Shown here in pieces: positions 33,005 to 42,124 of a stretch of DNA of 64,000 nt. The stretch comes from Candidatus Enterosoma merdigallinarum (GTDB lineage Bacteria > Bacillota_I > Bacilli_A > RFN20 > CAG-288): NCBI GenBank assembly GCA_018714385.1, contig DVNL01000004.1, positions 1 to 64,000 of the forward strand, given 5' to 3'. The notes under the pieces were generated by a model. The model saw nothing but the letters and a program-made list of their open reading frames with translations. It made no database searches and was not told the DNA's origin. The position numbers were made by a program, and so were the translations under genes. Every line of letters starts with the position of its first letter. Position 1 is the stretch's first letter.

Positions 33005-36000
33005 TTAATCCTCTGGGACAGTAAAGAGGACTTTTTCGTAGAAGCCGGTCACTGATTGGGCGATGATTCTTGTGTTGGGAGGAAGCCTTTTTTTGAACCT
33101 CAGCGATCCGGCTGAAGTTACATCAACGTAAGTTAAGTTGACTTTAATATTTTGGCCTTGCAGAAGATTAATAATCTGATTCAGAACAAAGGCTTGTTTT
33201 TTCACGGTCAACGAAGCAAACGAAGCTCGATTTTTGATGATATTTTTGAGTGTAGAAGAAATCTCCGGGGCGAATTTGAAGCGAGGTCGATTGAATACGT
33301 CATCACAAAGATAATCAAAGAAGCGCTGATTTGCCTCCTTGTCTAAATTATGAGCGCCGACTGGAATGCAATCGGCACTATCTGGCAACTTATCAAAATC
33401 TGGCCTTTTCTGGCCGGCAGGGAGATTGGTTCCCAAGAACACGGAAATAGTTTTGACGTATCGGACATAATTCTGCGGAAGAATTAGCGGGAGGGCAAGA
33501 GCTCCTATAAGCCGAGTTCTAGTTTTTCCGTTAATCAAGATTCTTGCGCACCCAGTTTCTTTGTCGGTAAATTCAAGTAAAGTTTTGATTTTGACTTCTG
33601 GCAGGATGACTTCAGGCTCTTTCAAAGACAAGTTCTTCTCGAGGTACTCTTTGACAAATTGTTCATCTTTAATTTTGTCTTTGTAGACGGCTGGGATGTT
33701 TTCCAGAGAATATTGGTGCTTTCCTTTTTTGTCCACGGACCTGACGAGCATGAAGAAGGGGGCGATGAGATCGCTATAGCCACCATATTTCAAGGCATAA
33801 TTTTCTTCGGAGAGGGGCCCCTCTGCTTTCAAAGGAAGGTCAGCTTTTCGATCCCAGCACGCGGATCGAATGCCGGCTTTTCGCATCATTCCCGGCTGCG
33901 TATATGGCATTCTCGTGATCATCGGATCATCGAGAAGAAGATTCTGACGGATGAGATCGATCGTGCCCTTGGAATTCGGATCCTCTTTTGCCTTTTGCTT
34001 GTCCAGATACTTCTTCGCCTTCCAGACCCAGACGGGCGTGCCCGGAATGCATCTGTCCTGCTTGAAGAAGTGCTCGGGATCGATTTTGGTTCCTTCGAAA
34101 TACTCTCTCTGGCGTCTTAGGGTCTCGACATCGAAAGAACTGGAGAAGACTTTGTTGTAGACGTTCCCGACGACGATGTTGAGATAAGCATCGTGGGCAT
34201 GGTGGAAATTGTTGACGTCACGGCATTTGACCAGGTCGAACGTTTTTCGAAAGCCGCTCACATTGGTTGCCTTGGAATAGACGATATGCGCACCTTTGTC
34301 GACATATTTGAGAATGTCGCACACAGCCTTGACGGACTGGCTTGTCGTCACCAGCTGGCGATTGACGAAACCGACGAGTTCATCCTCCGTGAGTTGGTTG
34401 TGCACGGAGCGGAGGAGTCTTCTTCTTTTCTCGGAAGACAATAGAACGTGTTCCTTTCCCGAGATCTTGCTATAGAGGAATTCAATGTGCCGCCTTCCTT
34501 CGGGAGTGATGATTTCGCACGGTAGAGGATAGGTGTCGGATTTCTTGCTGTTGAGATCTCTTTCGACCAGGACCCTGTTGTCGATACTGTCGTCCTTGAG
34601 CTTCGCCTGCGGGATGATGTGGTCGATATCGTAATTGCTCAAGTTGTTCAAGTCGATGGGCTTTCCTGTATAGACGGATTTTCCGAGCTGGAGGAAATAC
34701 AGGAAGAGTTTGTCTTTCTTCAACTGGTCATCGTCTTTTTGGGAGAGACTGTCAAAGAGCTCTTTGTCCTCGCTTTCGATCTTGCAGGCTTTGTAGATTT
34801 CCTCGAGCTTTCTTCGACGGGATAGGGTTCTTTGCTTTGTCTTCGACTGTTCTCGAGTGCATTCGACGAAATAGGAAAGGAAACCATCGATTCCGAGCAT
34901 CTTCTTCAGCTCTGAGACGACTTTGAGAGTTTGCCTCAAGGATCTCTTCATTGCCGGGGAGACATATTCGCTGTCGATCAGGTCTTCTTCGTTTGGCTTG
35001 TGTCTATCGTTCTCCGTTTCGACTTGTTTTTTGAAAGTATAAAGGTTTTCGGTCTCGTAGATCTCCATGAAATTCAGAGGATAATGGCTCATCAATTCAA
35101 TGACGGTCATATCCTTTTCGAGAACTTCGTCAGTCAGAGGGTTGACGGCGGGGGACGTCAATTCGTCCAGTATCTTTCTGGAGAGCTTCCCCCAGCCCTT
35201 ATAGCGGCGGGAAAGAAGATAGCGGACTTGGCTCTTTGACAATTCCAATGCCTCAAGTCTTTCTTTCCGAACGTCATTGTCCTCGAACATGGTGAGGTCG
35301 AATAGGACTTGCTCGGCTTTCTCTTGAAGGGCCTTGTCTTTCAACAGGGCTCGACCAAAGGCTCTATCGTCCATCATGTCTATCCACACACCAAGATTGG
35401 CGTGCATATCTTCTTCTGAAAGATCGGAACCCTTGCGAGTCTGCAATGAGATCTCATCGCCCGAGGCGGCTCCGTATTTTCGGACTAAAGCATCAATGAT
35501 ATTCTTTTTCTTCACGGAGCGAGTCGCCAAATAGACGTTCTGGATAAGATAATTTTTGTCGTCTTCCGTGATCTTTTTGCCATTGATCAGCCAGTTGTTC
35601 ATCTCGTTGAGGAGCATGAAGCGACTGTAAAGAAGGGAATTCTTCGGGAGTGTGCACTCGCCCAGGAGATATGTGCACTTGTTTTTCATTCTTTCGATGA
35701 ACTTTTCTTCACTGGCGGACTTGTCGATGACCTCATGGAAATTCCATGGGGTTATTTTGACACCATCCTTCTTTCGGACCATCCAGTGGTTCTCGGGCCT
35801 TTTTTCTTCAGAGTCTCCGCCATCGGAAAGAGGGCCGACATAATATGGGATTTTGAAGGAAATAAGAGAAAGAAGTTTATAACATTTTTCATTTGGATTG
35901 AGGAAATCGGAATCCAACTCTCCGAGGAAAGGATAATATTTTTTCTGAATGTTGATTATCGCTTTCATCTCGTTATAGTTGAGCTGATAGGGGAGGATGC

Positions 36001-37369
36001 CGTTGTTCTTTCCGTTTTGTCTTGGAAGATAGGTGCCGGCATCAATTTCACGATTGATGTTTTCAATGTCGAATCTGTCATTTTCGTCTGCATTCTCGAT
36101 CGATGGAAGCAATTTCTTGATTTCTTTTCCCAACTCTTCGAGGGAAGTCGAATGACTCAGCCCTTTCTCTTTTTCGCCCTTCTTTTTGTTGAAGGCGATA
36201 TAATTGACATAGTTCTTTGAGGCCTCCTTGGCTCCTTCTGGACGGGAGATTCTGAAAAAGGCGTTGTAGTGGTCCCCGGCATATTTTTTGATGAGCCTTT
36301 TTAGTGTTTTTAGCTGTTCTTTGTGCTTTTCGTATGTTGCGACCATCGCTTCGGAAAGATTCGATTTTCCCTGCAGCAAGGAGGCCAAGACCCGATAGTC
36401 GTGGATATTCTTTGTCTCGAGAATCAGGTTGATCTTGTCATCATCTAGTGCGGAACACAAGTCCGCAAAGCCGGTTTCGAAATCATCGTCTTCAAAGCAG
36501 ATCTTTTTGTCCTTGAACTCGTCTTCCTCTTCAAGCTCCGGGAAGAGATCCGTTATCTTTTTGGTCGATCCGTTGATAAGGTCGAGAATATTGGAACGGA
36601 TATCGCTTCTTTTTTTCGGTATGTTCAGCAGCTCAGCTTCTTTGTCTCTCAACGGAGCTTTTCCCAGGCTTTCCTTGAAACATGTATCAAGACTTTCCGC
36701 CTTGCTTTTGTCCAGATTGAATTTGGATGGGCTAATTCCTTCATCGGTATCAATATATAAGGACTCGATGAGTTTATCGAGGGTATCAAATGACTTCTGG
36801 AGAGCATCAATGTCGGTTCCGCCCGATTTGATGTCTCCCTCACGAAGGAAATTGCCGCGGTATTTGACCATATGGGCAAAGGCCAAATATACCTCCCGGA
36901 TATCGAATCTGCGGTCCTGCGTCAGCAAAGCCTGACGGAGGTGATAGATCGTCGGATATTTCTTTTTAAAAAGAGCGTCGCCATGTTTGATCTCCGGGAA
37001 AAGAAGGGGCATGTCCTGGATTTGATCCGGTTTGTCCTCGGCATGGAGGAAAGAGTTGTTCAACCTGTCGAAGAAGAAGGGGTCGACTTTCTCGACTTCA
37101 AGTTTGAATATCTCTTGGAGCAACAGGAGCCTCCATCTTCTTCTCTGGAGCCTTCTTCGGGCGGCCCGGTGACTTCGTCTTTCCGCCGCCGCTTCCGCTT
37201 CCGAGAAAAGACGTGCGCCCCAGAGGTGTTTCTTTGTGTAGCACCGCTGTCCCTTCCTGTCGAGACGGACGGCTCGTTTGGCGATGATATTGTATTCTCT
37301 ATCGGTCACGCAGAAGCCGACAGAGTCGGTCCCGATGTCCAAACCCAAATAGTAATCCCTCTTTGCCAT
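33005..37369 (-). CDS. cas9: Cas9 effector nuclease, type II-A
   Basis: A 1454-residue Cas9, longer than the S. pyogenes protein (1368). RuvC-I holds Asp11 in YYLGLDIGTDS. The arginine-rich bridge helix is at about 65-90 (RRSHRAARRRLQRRRWRL). RuvC-II has Glu836 in FVECTREQ, the HNH domain His917 in YDIDHIIPQ with a downstream Asn (DNRVLV), and RuvC-III has HHAHD with His1057 and Asp1060. All nuclease residues appear intact, and their spacing matches S. pyogenes Cas9 with an offset of 74. The C-terminal region should contact the PAM, which cannot be read here. AAGGGAG precedes the ATG. It heads the cas9-cas1-cas2-csn2 operon. Confidence 0.98.
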   Translation of the reverse strand: MAKRDYYLGLDIGTDSVGFCVTDREYNIIAKRAVRLDRKGQRCYTKKHLWGARLFSEAEAAAERRSHRAARRRLQRRRWRLLLLQEIFKLEVEKVDPFFFDRLNNSFLHAEDKPDQIQDMPLLFPEIKHGDALFKKKYPTIYHLRQALLTQDRRFDIREVYLAFAHMVKYRGNFLREGDIKSGGTDIDALQKSFDTLDKLIESLYIDTDEGISPSKFNLDKSKAESLDTCFKESLGKAPLRDKEAELLNIPKKRSDIRSNILDLINGSTKKITDLFPELEEEDEFKDKKICFEDDDFETGFADLCSALDDDKINLILETKNIHDYRVLASLLQGKSNLSEAMVATYEKHKEQLKTLKRLIKKYAGDHYNAFFRISRPEGAKEASKNYVNYIAFNKKKGEKEKGLSHSTSLEELGKEIKKLLPSIENADENDRFDIENINREIDAGTYLPRQNGKNNGILPYQLNYNEMKAIINIQKKYYPFLGELDSDFLNPNEKCYKLLSLISFKIPYYVGPLSDGGDSEEKRPENHWMVRKKDGVKITPWNFHEVIDKSASEEKFIERMKNKCTYLLGECTLPKNSLLYSRFMLLNEMNNWLINGKKITEDDKNYLIQNVYLATRSVKKKNIIDALVRKYGAASGDEISLQTRKGSDLSEEDMHANLGVWIDMMDDRAFGRALLKDKALQEKAEQVLFDLTMFEDNDVRKERLEALELSKSQVRYLLSRRYKGWGKLSRKILDELTSPAVNPLTDEVLEKDMTVIELMSHYPLNFMEIYETENLYTFKKQVETENDRHKPNEEDLIDSEYVSPAMKRSLRQTLKVVSELKKMLGIDGFLSYFVECTREQSKTKQRTLSRRRKLEEIYKACKIESEDKELFDSLSQKDDDQLKKDKLFLYFLQLGKSVYTGKPIDLNNLSNYDIDHIIPQAKLKDDSIDNRVLVERDLNSKKSDTYPLPCEIITPEGRRHIEFLYSKISGKEHVLLSSEKRRRLLRSVHNQLTEDELVGFVNRQLVTTSQSVKAVCDILKYVDKGAHIVYSKATNVSGFRKTFDLVKCRDVNNFHHAHDAYLNIVVGNVYNKVFSSSFDVETLRRQREYFEGTKIDPEHFFKQDRCIPGTPVWVWKAKKYLDKQKAKEDPNSKGTIDLIRQNLLLDDPMITRMPYTQPGMMRKAGIRSACWDRKADLPLKAEGPLSEENYALKYGGYSDLIAPFFMLVRSVDKKGKHQYSLENIPAVYKDKIKDEQFVKEYLEKNLSLKEPEVILPEVKIKTLLEFTDKETGCARILINGKTRTRLIGALALPLILPQNYVRYVKTISVFLGTNLPAGQKRPDFDKLPDSADCIPVGAHNLDKEANQRFFDYLCDDVFNRPRFKFAPEISSTLKNIIKNRASFASLTVKKQAFVLNQIINLLQGQNIKVNLTYVDVTSAGSLRFKKRLPPNTRIIAQSVTGFYEKVLFTVPED

Positions 37370-37372
37370 AAC

Positions 37373-37401
37373 TTGACTCCCTTCTATATCGATGCTAATA
37401 T
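37373..37401 (+). promoter_or_regulatory. tracrRNA promoter
   Basis: TTGACT (37373-37378), 17-bp spacer, TAATAT (37396-37401); predicted transcription start near 37408. It begins four bases beyond the cas9 start codon on the opposite strand. Confidence 0.7.
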
Positions 37402-37428
37402 TTTATCGTAATCACAATACAAGTCCAA
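37400..37428 (-). promoter_or_regulatory. cas9 operon promoter overlapping the tracrRNA gene
   Basis: On the minus strand TTGGAC (37423-37428), 17-bp spacer, TAAAAT (37400-37405). The -10 boxes of the two divergent promoters overlap, and the cas9 -35 lies within the tracrRNA anti-repeat. Confidence 0.6.
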
Positions 37429-37493
37429 ATAAGCAGAAATGCCAAATCTCCAGCCTGTACTTAGGCGATTTCTCCAGTAGGAGAAATTTTTTT
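37408..37493 (+). ncRNA. tracrRNA
   Basis: The anti-repeat AATCACAATAC (37410-37420) pairs with GTATTGTGATT of the crRNA repeat. AAGT (37421-37424) is the bulge, and CCAAAT (37425-37430) pairs with GTTTGG at the repeat start, with one G-U pair. This reproduces the lower stem, bulge and upper stem of S. pyogenes-type guides. A short nexus hairpin GCA-GAAA-TGC (37433-37442), a GCCT/AGGC hairpin (37453-37466) and a perfect terminator ATTTCTCC-AGTA-GGAGAAAT (37468-37487) with T-run follow. The predicted RNA is about 85 nt. It is divergent from cas9. Confidence 0.88.
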
Positions 37494-37603
37494 GTTTTGT
37501 AAAAATAAAATGTATTTAGATCAAATTTTACGAAGGGATGCTGATATATGCGAATGTCGTACGTGAATTACGTAGTAAAAAGAAGATGGCAAGGAACAAG
37601 AGC

Positions 37604-37697
37604 TTGACAACGAAAACGCCTATGCTAAACTATATTTGTTAGCAATAGTTAACACATCCTCTGGAACACAGCCCCTTTCTTAGCCGAAGGGGCTATT
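37604..37697 (+). ncRNA. Candidate small RNA downstream of the tracrRNA
   Basis: TTGACA (37604-37609) and an extended TGC-TAAACT -10 (37626-37631) form a good plus-strand promoter. About 60 nt later AGCCCCTT (37670-37677) pairs with AAGGGGCT (37687-37694), followed by ATTTTC. No gene lies between. It could be a short RNA, or the hairpin may belong to the convergent gene at 37699. Confidence 0.35.
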
Positions 37698-37698
37698 T

Positions 37699-38259
37699 TC
37701 ATTTCTTGTCCGTCCAAGCGACGAGATAGTAGTCGTCATTTGGAAAACGGACGATGCGGCAGGATTGGCCGCCTTCTTTCAATGTCGGGAAGAAGGGCAG
37801 AAAGGGGAAAGGACAGAAGGCAAGGACTTGGAGCGTCATCCGTCGTCCGTTTATCTCGATGTCGGCGCAATAGGAATCCTCGATGCCGTTTATGGGCCCT
37901 TCGAAGCTGAAGAGAGAGGCCTTGACGCCTCTTCTTTGGCGGAAGGAGGATTCCTCGACGTCCTCTTCAACCAGGTCAACCCCATAGCTTTCCTCGGAGA
38001 GATACTCGATGTTCTTCCTTATCCAGAGGGCTTTTCTTGCCGTGAGGAAGAGGAGGGCGCAGAGAAGGAGTCCCCCGATGATGGAGAGGACATATCCGAA
38101 CCCGCCGAGGACCTCCCTTCCGGAAAGGTCATCCAGGCAGAAGAAAAGAATCAGGAAAACAAGGCCAAGGAGAAAGAGGCAGCAGAGGGAAAGAAGGACG
38201 ATGAACGTCTCACGGAATCCTTTGACTCGGAAGAAGTCCAGTCTTGGCTTTTCTTGCAT
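37699..38259 (-). CDS. Membrane protein, unknown
   Basis: A 186-residue protein with two adjacent membrane helices (about residues 18-42 and 52-75) and a C-terminal soluble domain facing the cytoplasm or surface (NGIEDSYCADIEINGRRMTL). GGGGAG is well placed before the ATG. Composition matches the GC-rich core rather than the neighbouring island, so it may mark the original chromosome between the CRISPR locus and the next insert. No family recognised. Confidence 0.65.
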   Translation of the reverse strand: MQEKPRLDFFRVKGFRETFIVLLSLCCLFLLGLVFLILFFCLDDLSGREVLGGFGYVLSIIGGLLLCALLFLTARKALWIRKNIEYLSEESYGVDLVEEDVEESSFRQRRGVKASLFSFEGPINGIEDSYCADIEINGRRMTLQVLAFCPFPFLPFFPTLKEGGQSCRIVRFPNDDYYLVAWTDKK

Positions 38260-38936
38260 ATCAATCTCCCCTAAAGGATTTTATTCTACAACAAATCGTT
38301 CCACGATGAACTTTCTTTCCACTACCTTCCCAAGGGGGACGTTTAGATAATCCCGGATGACATTCATTATGGAAGCCAGTTCGGAGGATGCCCTTTCGTT
38401 GAAATCTTCTCTAAAAGCCATGTCAGTCTTTTTGGCATGGACGTTATTATGGCAATTGAAGACGCTCACTTCCCCAGCAAAGAAGGCCGAGAGGAAATGT
38501 GTTGAAAGACATGGCTAAAAACTTTCTTGACGAAGACAATCAATTCTTTTTAAGGAGTTTCCAGGAGAGTGGAGAGGCCAAATCGACCATATTACGACAT
38601 AAGAGGAGGACGACCTTCGGATTCATTTCCACGATCTTCCCCATAAAAACATGGGAGAGATTTCTCTCATTATAAAAAACAATTCCGGATGCCTCGGGTA
38701 TAGAGTGGGCATTTTCGAATGTACGAGGATCACCAAGAAGGAATGTGTGTTATATCGGGTCTTGATGACCAACGAACGTTTGCGATTTATTCACAAAATA
38801 TAGTCTAAAGGAATTAGAATAGAAAAAATACATTAACAACACTTTTGTTTATCTTTTATGAAAGCAAAACAAAATAGTGCAAGTTATTTTTCCTCTTTGG
38901 GAGCGTGTGGCTAAATGTGTAAAAATCAATAATTTC
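38260..38936. other. Decayed intergenic region
   Basis: A minus-strand frame 38281-38469 (62 codons, ending VPLGKVVERKFIVERFVVE) and a plus-strand frame 38511-38675 (54 codons, MAKNFLDEDNQFF) are the only notable openings. Neither has a clear ribosome-binding site. Composition falls from GC-rich to AT-rich across the stretch, so it probably marks the junction between the chromosome and the following defence island, with gene fragments left behind. Confidence 0.35.
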
Positions 38937-40736
38937 TTACAATGTATTATGGGTATTTTTCTGGAAAAGAGGTATAATTTCTTCCTTTGCAAATCTGCTA
39001 TATTGTGCACCTGCATAGGGGAATTTCTTTTCTGAGGAATCGGAAAAACTAAAATCCCAATCTTTGAAAACTTGTGCGTAATAGTCGTAATTCTTTGGAC
39101 CGTCAGTCATTTTTAGTGATTCTTTGAAAGCAATGATGAATGCATTTAAAGATATTATCATTAACAACTTTGAATCTTTTTTCCAGTTGCTTTTAAATTT
39201 GCTCTTTATGGCTTTGAAATATGTTTTTAGAGATTCCGTACAATACGTAATGTATTCGTCAATATCTTTTTGTTGATTTAATATATATTCACTTTCTTTT
39301 TCTGTTGTTCTCAGCCAATAATGATACAGCGAACTCTCATAGTTTTTGGCAACCAATAAGTTTGACAATGCGTATTGTATTATAGATGCCGTTTTAATAG
39401 GGGCCTTTTCAACTTTAGACAATTGGAACATATTTGTAAAAGGCTCTTCTTTATTGAGTCTTTCTAACACTTTTCTGGATATTGCTTCGCCTGATGTTGG
39501 ATTCATAATTGCCTGAACTTGTATTAATGTATCGGCATCGACAGGCTTTGCATTTTTATTTATAGATACAAACAAATTACTTTCAAATTTTCTTTTTTCT
39601 AAATCCTTGTAGTCTTCATTATCTGGATAAATGATACCGGTCACTAGCAAATTTAGTTTGTTGCGAAGCTCGCTAATATTCTTTTCCTCATCAGAATTTT
39701 CATCATTGTCTTGGTAATACGCATATACTCTATGTTGCCCATCTATAATCGCCATAGAGTAATAATCCACAGGAATATTGATTTCTATATTGTTATCGTA
39801 ATTTGTGATTGACTCTAAATCCACAGGGGTTCTAGCTCCAGTATCATCGACTCTATTAAAATAAATTCCTTTAGGGAGAGTCACAATAATATTGTTTAAA
39901 AAAGTAGTTTTATTCTTTGATATAAAATCTCTTATGGATTTAATTCTTTTTGGCGTTATTAACCTTTGGTATAAATCGACATCTTGTTCCCAGCCGTCTT
40001 TGCGTAAGACATAGCTGTTTTCAATCAAGTCTATGGGTTTCATCATAAACGAAACCATACGAACGCCATTATTGTAACCGGTTACCGATTCTGGATAAAT
40101 TATTGATGAAACAAGAGGTCTTATATTTCTATTCCCAAACGGGTCACATGGACCGATATCAGCCCGCCTCAATTTCAAAAATCTAAATAACTCATATCTA
40201 AATGACGCTTTTATACTTTTTGCCATGGTGGAAAAGTAATTAAGCGTTGCATTATCAATAAACTTTAAATTTGAATAGCGTTGTACATCATTTTCTTGAA
40301 CTTTTTGAAGCCCATATTCGAAATAAAGATAAAATATTTTAACTCTATTATGACTATACTGTGAAAGGTATTTGCTATTCGGGAATTTTGAGCACAAAAG
40401 ATCATAGAAATCTTTTTTCATGCTGTTTATTATGTGAGCTGTTTCGTTTTTTTCTAATTTGTGATTTCGATTATAGGGCTGCTTTTTTTCTTCTGCTTCT
40501 TCTTTTTGTTGCACTTCTTTAATTGTGTCTTCGCAAAGTATAATAATATTTTCAAAAATGTAGCAATGATCTAGTTCATTGCTTCTGCCGCCTAGTTGAA
40601 ATTGAAACCCTTTGACATTTAGAGATTCGAAACCAGCGGATACAAAAATCTCGCGAATTTGTTTCGAAAAGTCATGTCTTTTCTTGTTTTTTGCCTTTTG
40701 TTCTTTTGTGAGTTTCTTCTGCTTTTTCTTTACCAT
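38937..40736 (-). CDS. DGQHR-domain protein
   Basis: A 599-residue protein with the DGQHR signature in SMAIIDGQHRVYAYY near residue 325, the ParB/Srx-like motif shared with DndB and GmrS-type proteins. The N-terminal 90 residues include GGRSNELDHCYIFENIIILCEDT. This has the layout of a PD-(D/E)XK nuclease core, but Thr stands where the catalytic Lys would be, so activity is doubtful. A Lys-rich start and a helical C-terminal half complete it. It overlaps the upstream methyltransferase gene by seven bases, so the pair is an operon. Probably a defence or DNA-modification-linked protein; mechanism unknown. Confidence 0.7.
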   Translation of the reverse strand: MVKKKQKKLTKEQKAKNKKRHDFSKQIREIFVSAGFESLNVKGFQFQLGGRSNELDHCYIFENIIILCEDTIKEVQQKEEAEEKKQPYNRNHKLEKNETAHIINSMKKDFYDLLCSKFPNSKYLSQYSHNRVKIFYLYFEYGLQKVQENDVQRYSNLKFIDNATLNYFSTMAKSIKASFRYELFRFLKLRRADIGPCDPFGNRNIRPLVSSIIYPESVTGYNNGVRMVSFMMKPIDLIENSYVLRKDGWEQDVDLYQRLITPKRIKSIRDFISKNKTTFLNNIIVTLPKGIYFNRVDDTGARTPVDLESITNYDNNIEINIPVDYYSMAIIDGQHRVYAYYQDNDENSDEEKNISELRNKLNLLVTGIIYPDNEDYKDLEKRKFESNLFVSINKNAKPVDADTLIQVQAIMNPTSGEAISRKVLERLNKEEPFTNMFQLSKVEKAPIKTASIIQYALSNLLVAKNYESSLYHYWLRTTEKESEYILNQQKDIDEYITYCTESLKTYFKAIKSKFKSNWKKDSKLLMIISLNAFIIAFKESLKMTDGPKNYDYYAQVFKDWDFSFSDSSEKKFPYAGAQYSRFAKEEIIPLFQKNTHNTL

Positions 40737-41629
40737 TTGAATTCCTCCGGCTTTTGTGCGACTTTTTGTTTAATGTCTGGCTCAATTACTGGAACATCTG
40801 GTCGATACTTTATTTTTCCTTTTAAAGCCTCTATAATACGTTTCCCGGCAATTTGAATATATTCTTTTTTTATTTCACATCCAATAAATTTTCTTCCCTC
40901 AATAATGCAGGCAATGGCAGTTGTTCCGCTTCCAGAAAAAGGGTCCAATACAACACCATTTGGGTTAGTTAAAGCTTTTATTAATCTTTGTGGTATTGCT
41001 ATTGGAAATTGACATGGATGCTTAGTTTTTTCTACATGGTTGGCTTTAACATTAGGAATATCCCAAACATCGGATGGATTTTTGCCAAGAGGGTTTCCGC
41101 TAAACTGTCCTGCTTTTTTGCCTTTCGAATATTTTTTGCCCGGATACTTTTGAGGAATTCTGATTTCATCTAAATTAAACACATAATCTTTGCCTTTCGT
41201 AAACCACATTATTGTTTCATATCTTCCGCTCAAGCGTTTTTCTGCATTTAAGCCATGGCCAAAACTCCAGATGATTCTATTGTGCAGATATAATTTCTCT
41301 TCGGAGGATAATGGCTCATTAATTTGTTGAACGATTTCGTATATCAAGCAATCTAAAGGGACGATTACGGAATCTTTGACATGAAACCCAATTTGCCAGC
41401 AAATACTGCCACCTTTTTTAATTACTCGCTGAGCTTCGGCTAGCACTTTTTTGTTTAACGATATGAATGACTCGATATCATCCGAAATGCTTTCGTATTC
41501 TTTTCCCATACAATATGGTGGTGATGTCACAATTAAATCAATGGAGTCATTGGCCAATGAAGAAAAGACATTAAGGCAATCATCATGATACATAATTATC
41601 TGATCCTGATTATAAGTAGATACCTTCAT
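40730..41629 (-). CDS. Site-specific DNA methyltransferase (N6-A or N4-C)
   Basis: A 299-residue enzyme of the beta class: the catalytic motif TSPPYCMG comes first (near residue 35) and the SAM-binding motif LDPFSGSGTTAIA last (near 235). The central part (QKYPGKKYSKGKKAGQFSG ... DVWDIP) is the usual target-recognition region. No ribosome-binding site is obvious before the ATG. It is followed with overlap by a DGQHR protein and no conventional endonuclease gene is adjacent, so the methyltransferase and DGQHR protein probably form one module. Confidence 0.85.
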   Translation of the reverse strand: MKVSTYNQDQIIMYHDDCLNVFSSLANDSIDLIVTSPPYCMGKEYESISDDIESFISLNKKVLAEAQRVIKKGGSICWQIGFHVKDSVIVPLDCLIYEIVQQINEPLSSEEKLYLHNRIIWSFGHGLNAEKRLSGRYETIMWFTKGKDYVFNLDEIRIPQKYPGKKYSKGKKAGQFSGNPLGKNPSDVWDIPNVKANHVEKTKHPCQFPIAIPQRLIKALTNPNGVVLDPFSGSGTTAIACIIEGRKFIGCEIKKEYIQIAGKRIIEALKGKIKYRPDVPVIEPDIKQKVAQKPEEFKW

Positions 41630-41732
41630 AATGGCCTCGTAAGCTTCAAGAAACTATGTCATGAATTGAGACAAATTTTTTAAACTAACAAAATAAAGTT
41701 TAACTTTATACTTTTATTTTTGCAATAAGTGA

Positions 41733-42101
41733 TTGCCTAAGTTCTTAGATTCGGATAGTAAAGCTTTGGCTCGTGTAGCTTATGAAATCACGTCAAAGCC
41801 TGTTGAAACGACAGCCAATAAATTCGAGATAATGCGAAAATTCCAGCTTATTCTCAAAAACGAAATTAAGAACGGCAATAGTTCAGCGGTAAGCCAATTG
41901 TTTAAAGACGAACTCTCTCCTGAAAAAATAAGTGCCATTAAATTCATAGACATGCTAGACAGCAAAGACATCGACATATCGCAGGATCAATACAGGACTC
42001 TGAGAGACTATATCAGTGATGGGAAATCATATCCCGTCACCCATTTCAGCCATAAAGAGATGGTCGATTTCCTGAAAACTCTCATACATATGCTTGCTTA
42101 A
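41733..42101 (+). CDS. Hypothetical protein, possibly truncated
   Basis: A frame of 122 codons whose best start is TTG at 41733; no good ribosome-binding site is visible. It is mostly helical, polar and Lys/Asp-rich (ANKFEIMRKFQLILKNEIKNG, later FSHKEMVDFLKTLIHMLA), with no known motif. It stands alone on the plus strand between two minus-strand defence modules. It could be the C-terminal remnant of a longer gene. An AT-rich region with TTTATACT-type sequence upstream might act as promoter. Confidence 0.4.
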   Translation: MPKFLDSDSKALARVAYEITSKPVETTANKFEIMRKFQLILKNEIKNGNSSAVSQLFKDELSPEKISAIKFIDMLDSKDIDISQDQYRTLRDYISDGKSYPVTHFSHKEMVDFLKTLIHMLA

Positions 42102-42124
42102 TGATAAAAAATTGTTCCTCTTCA

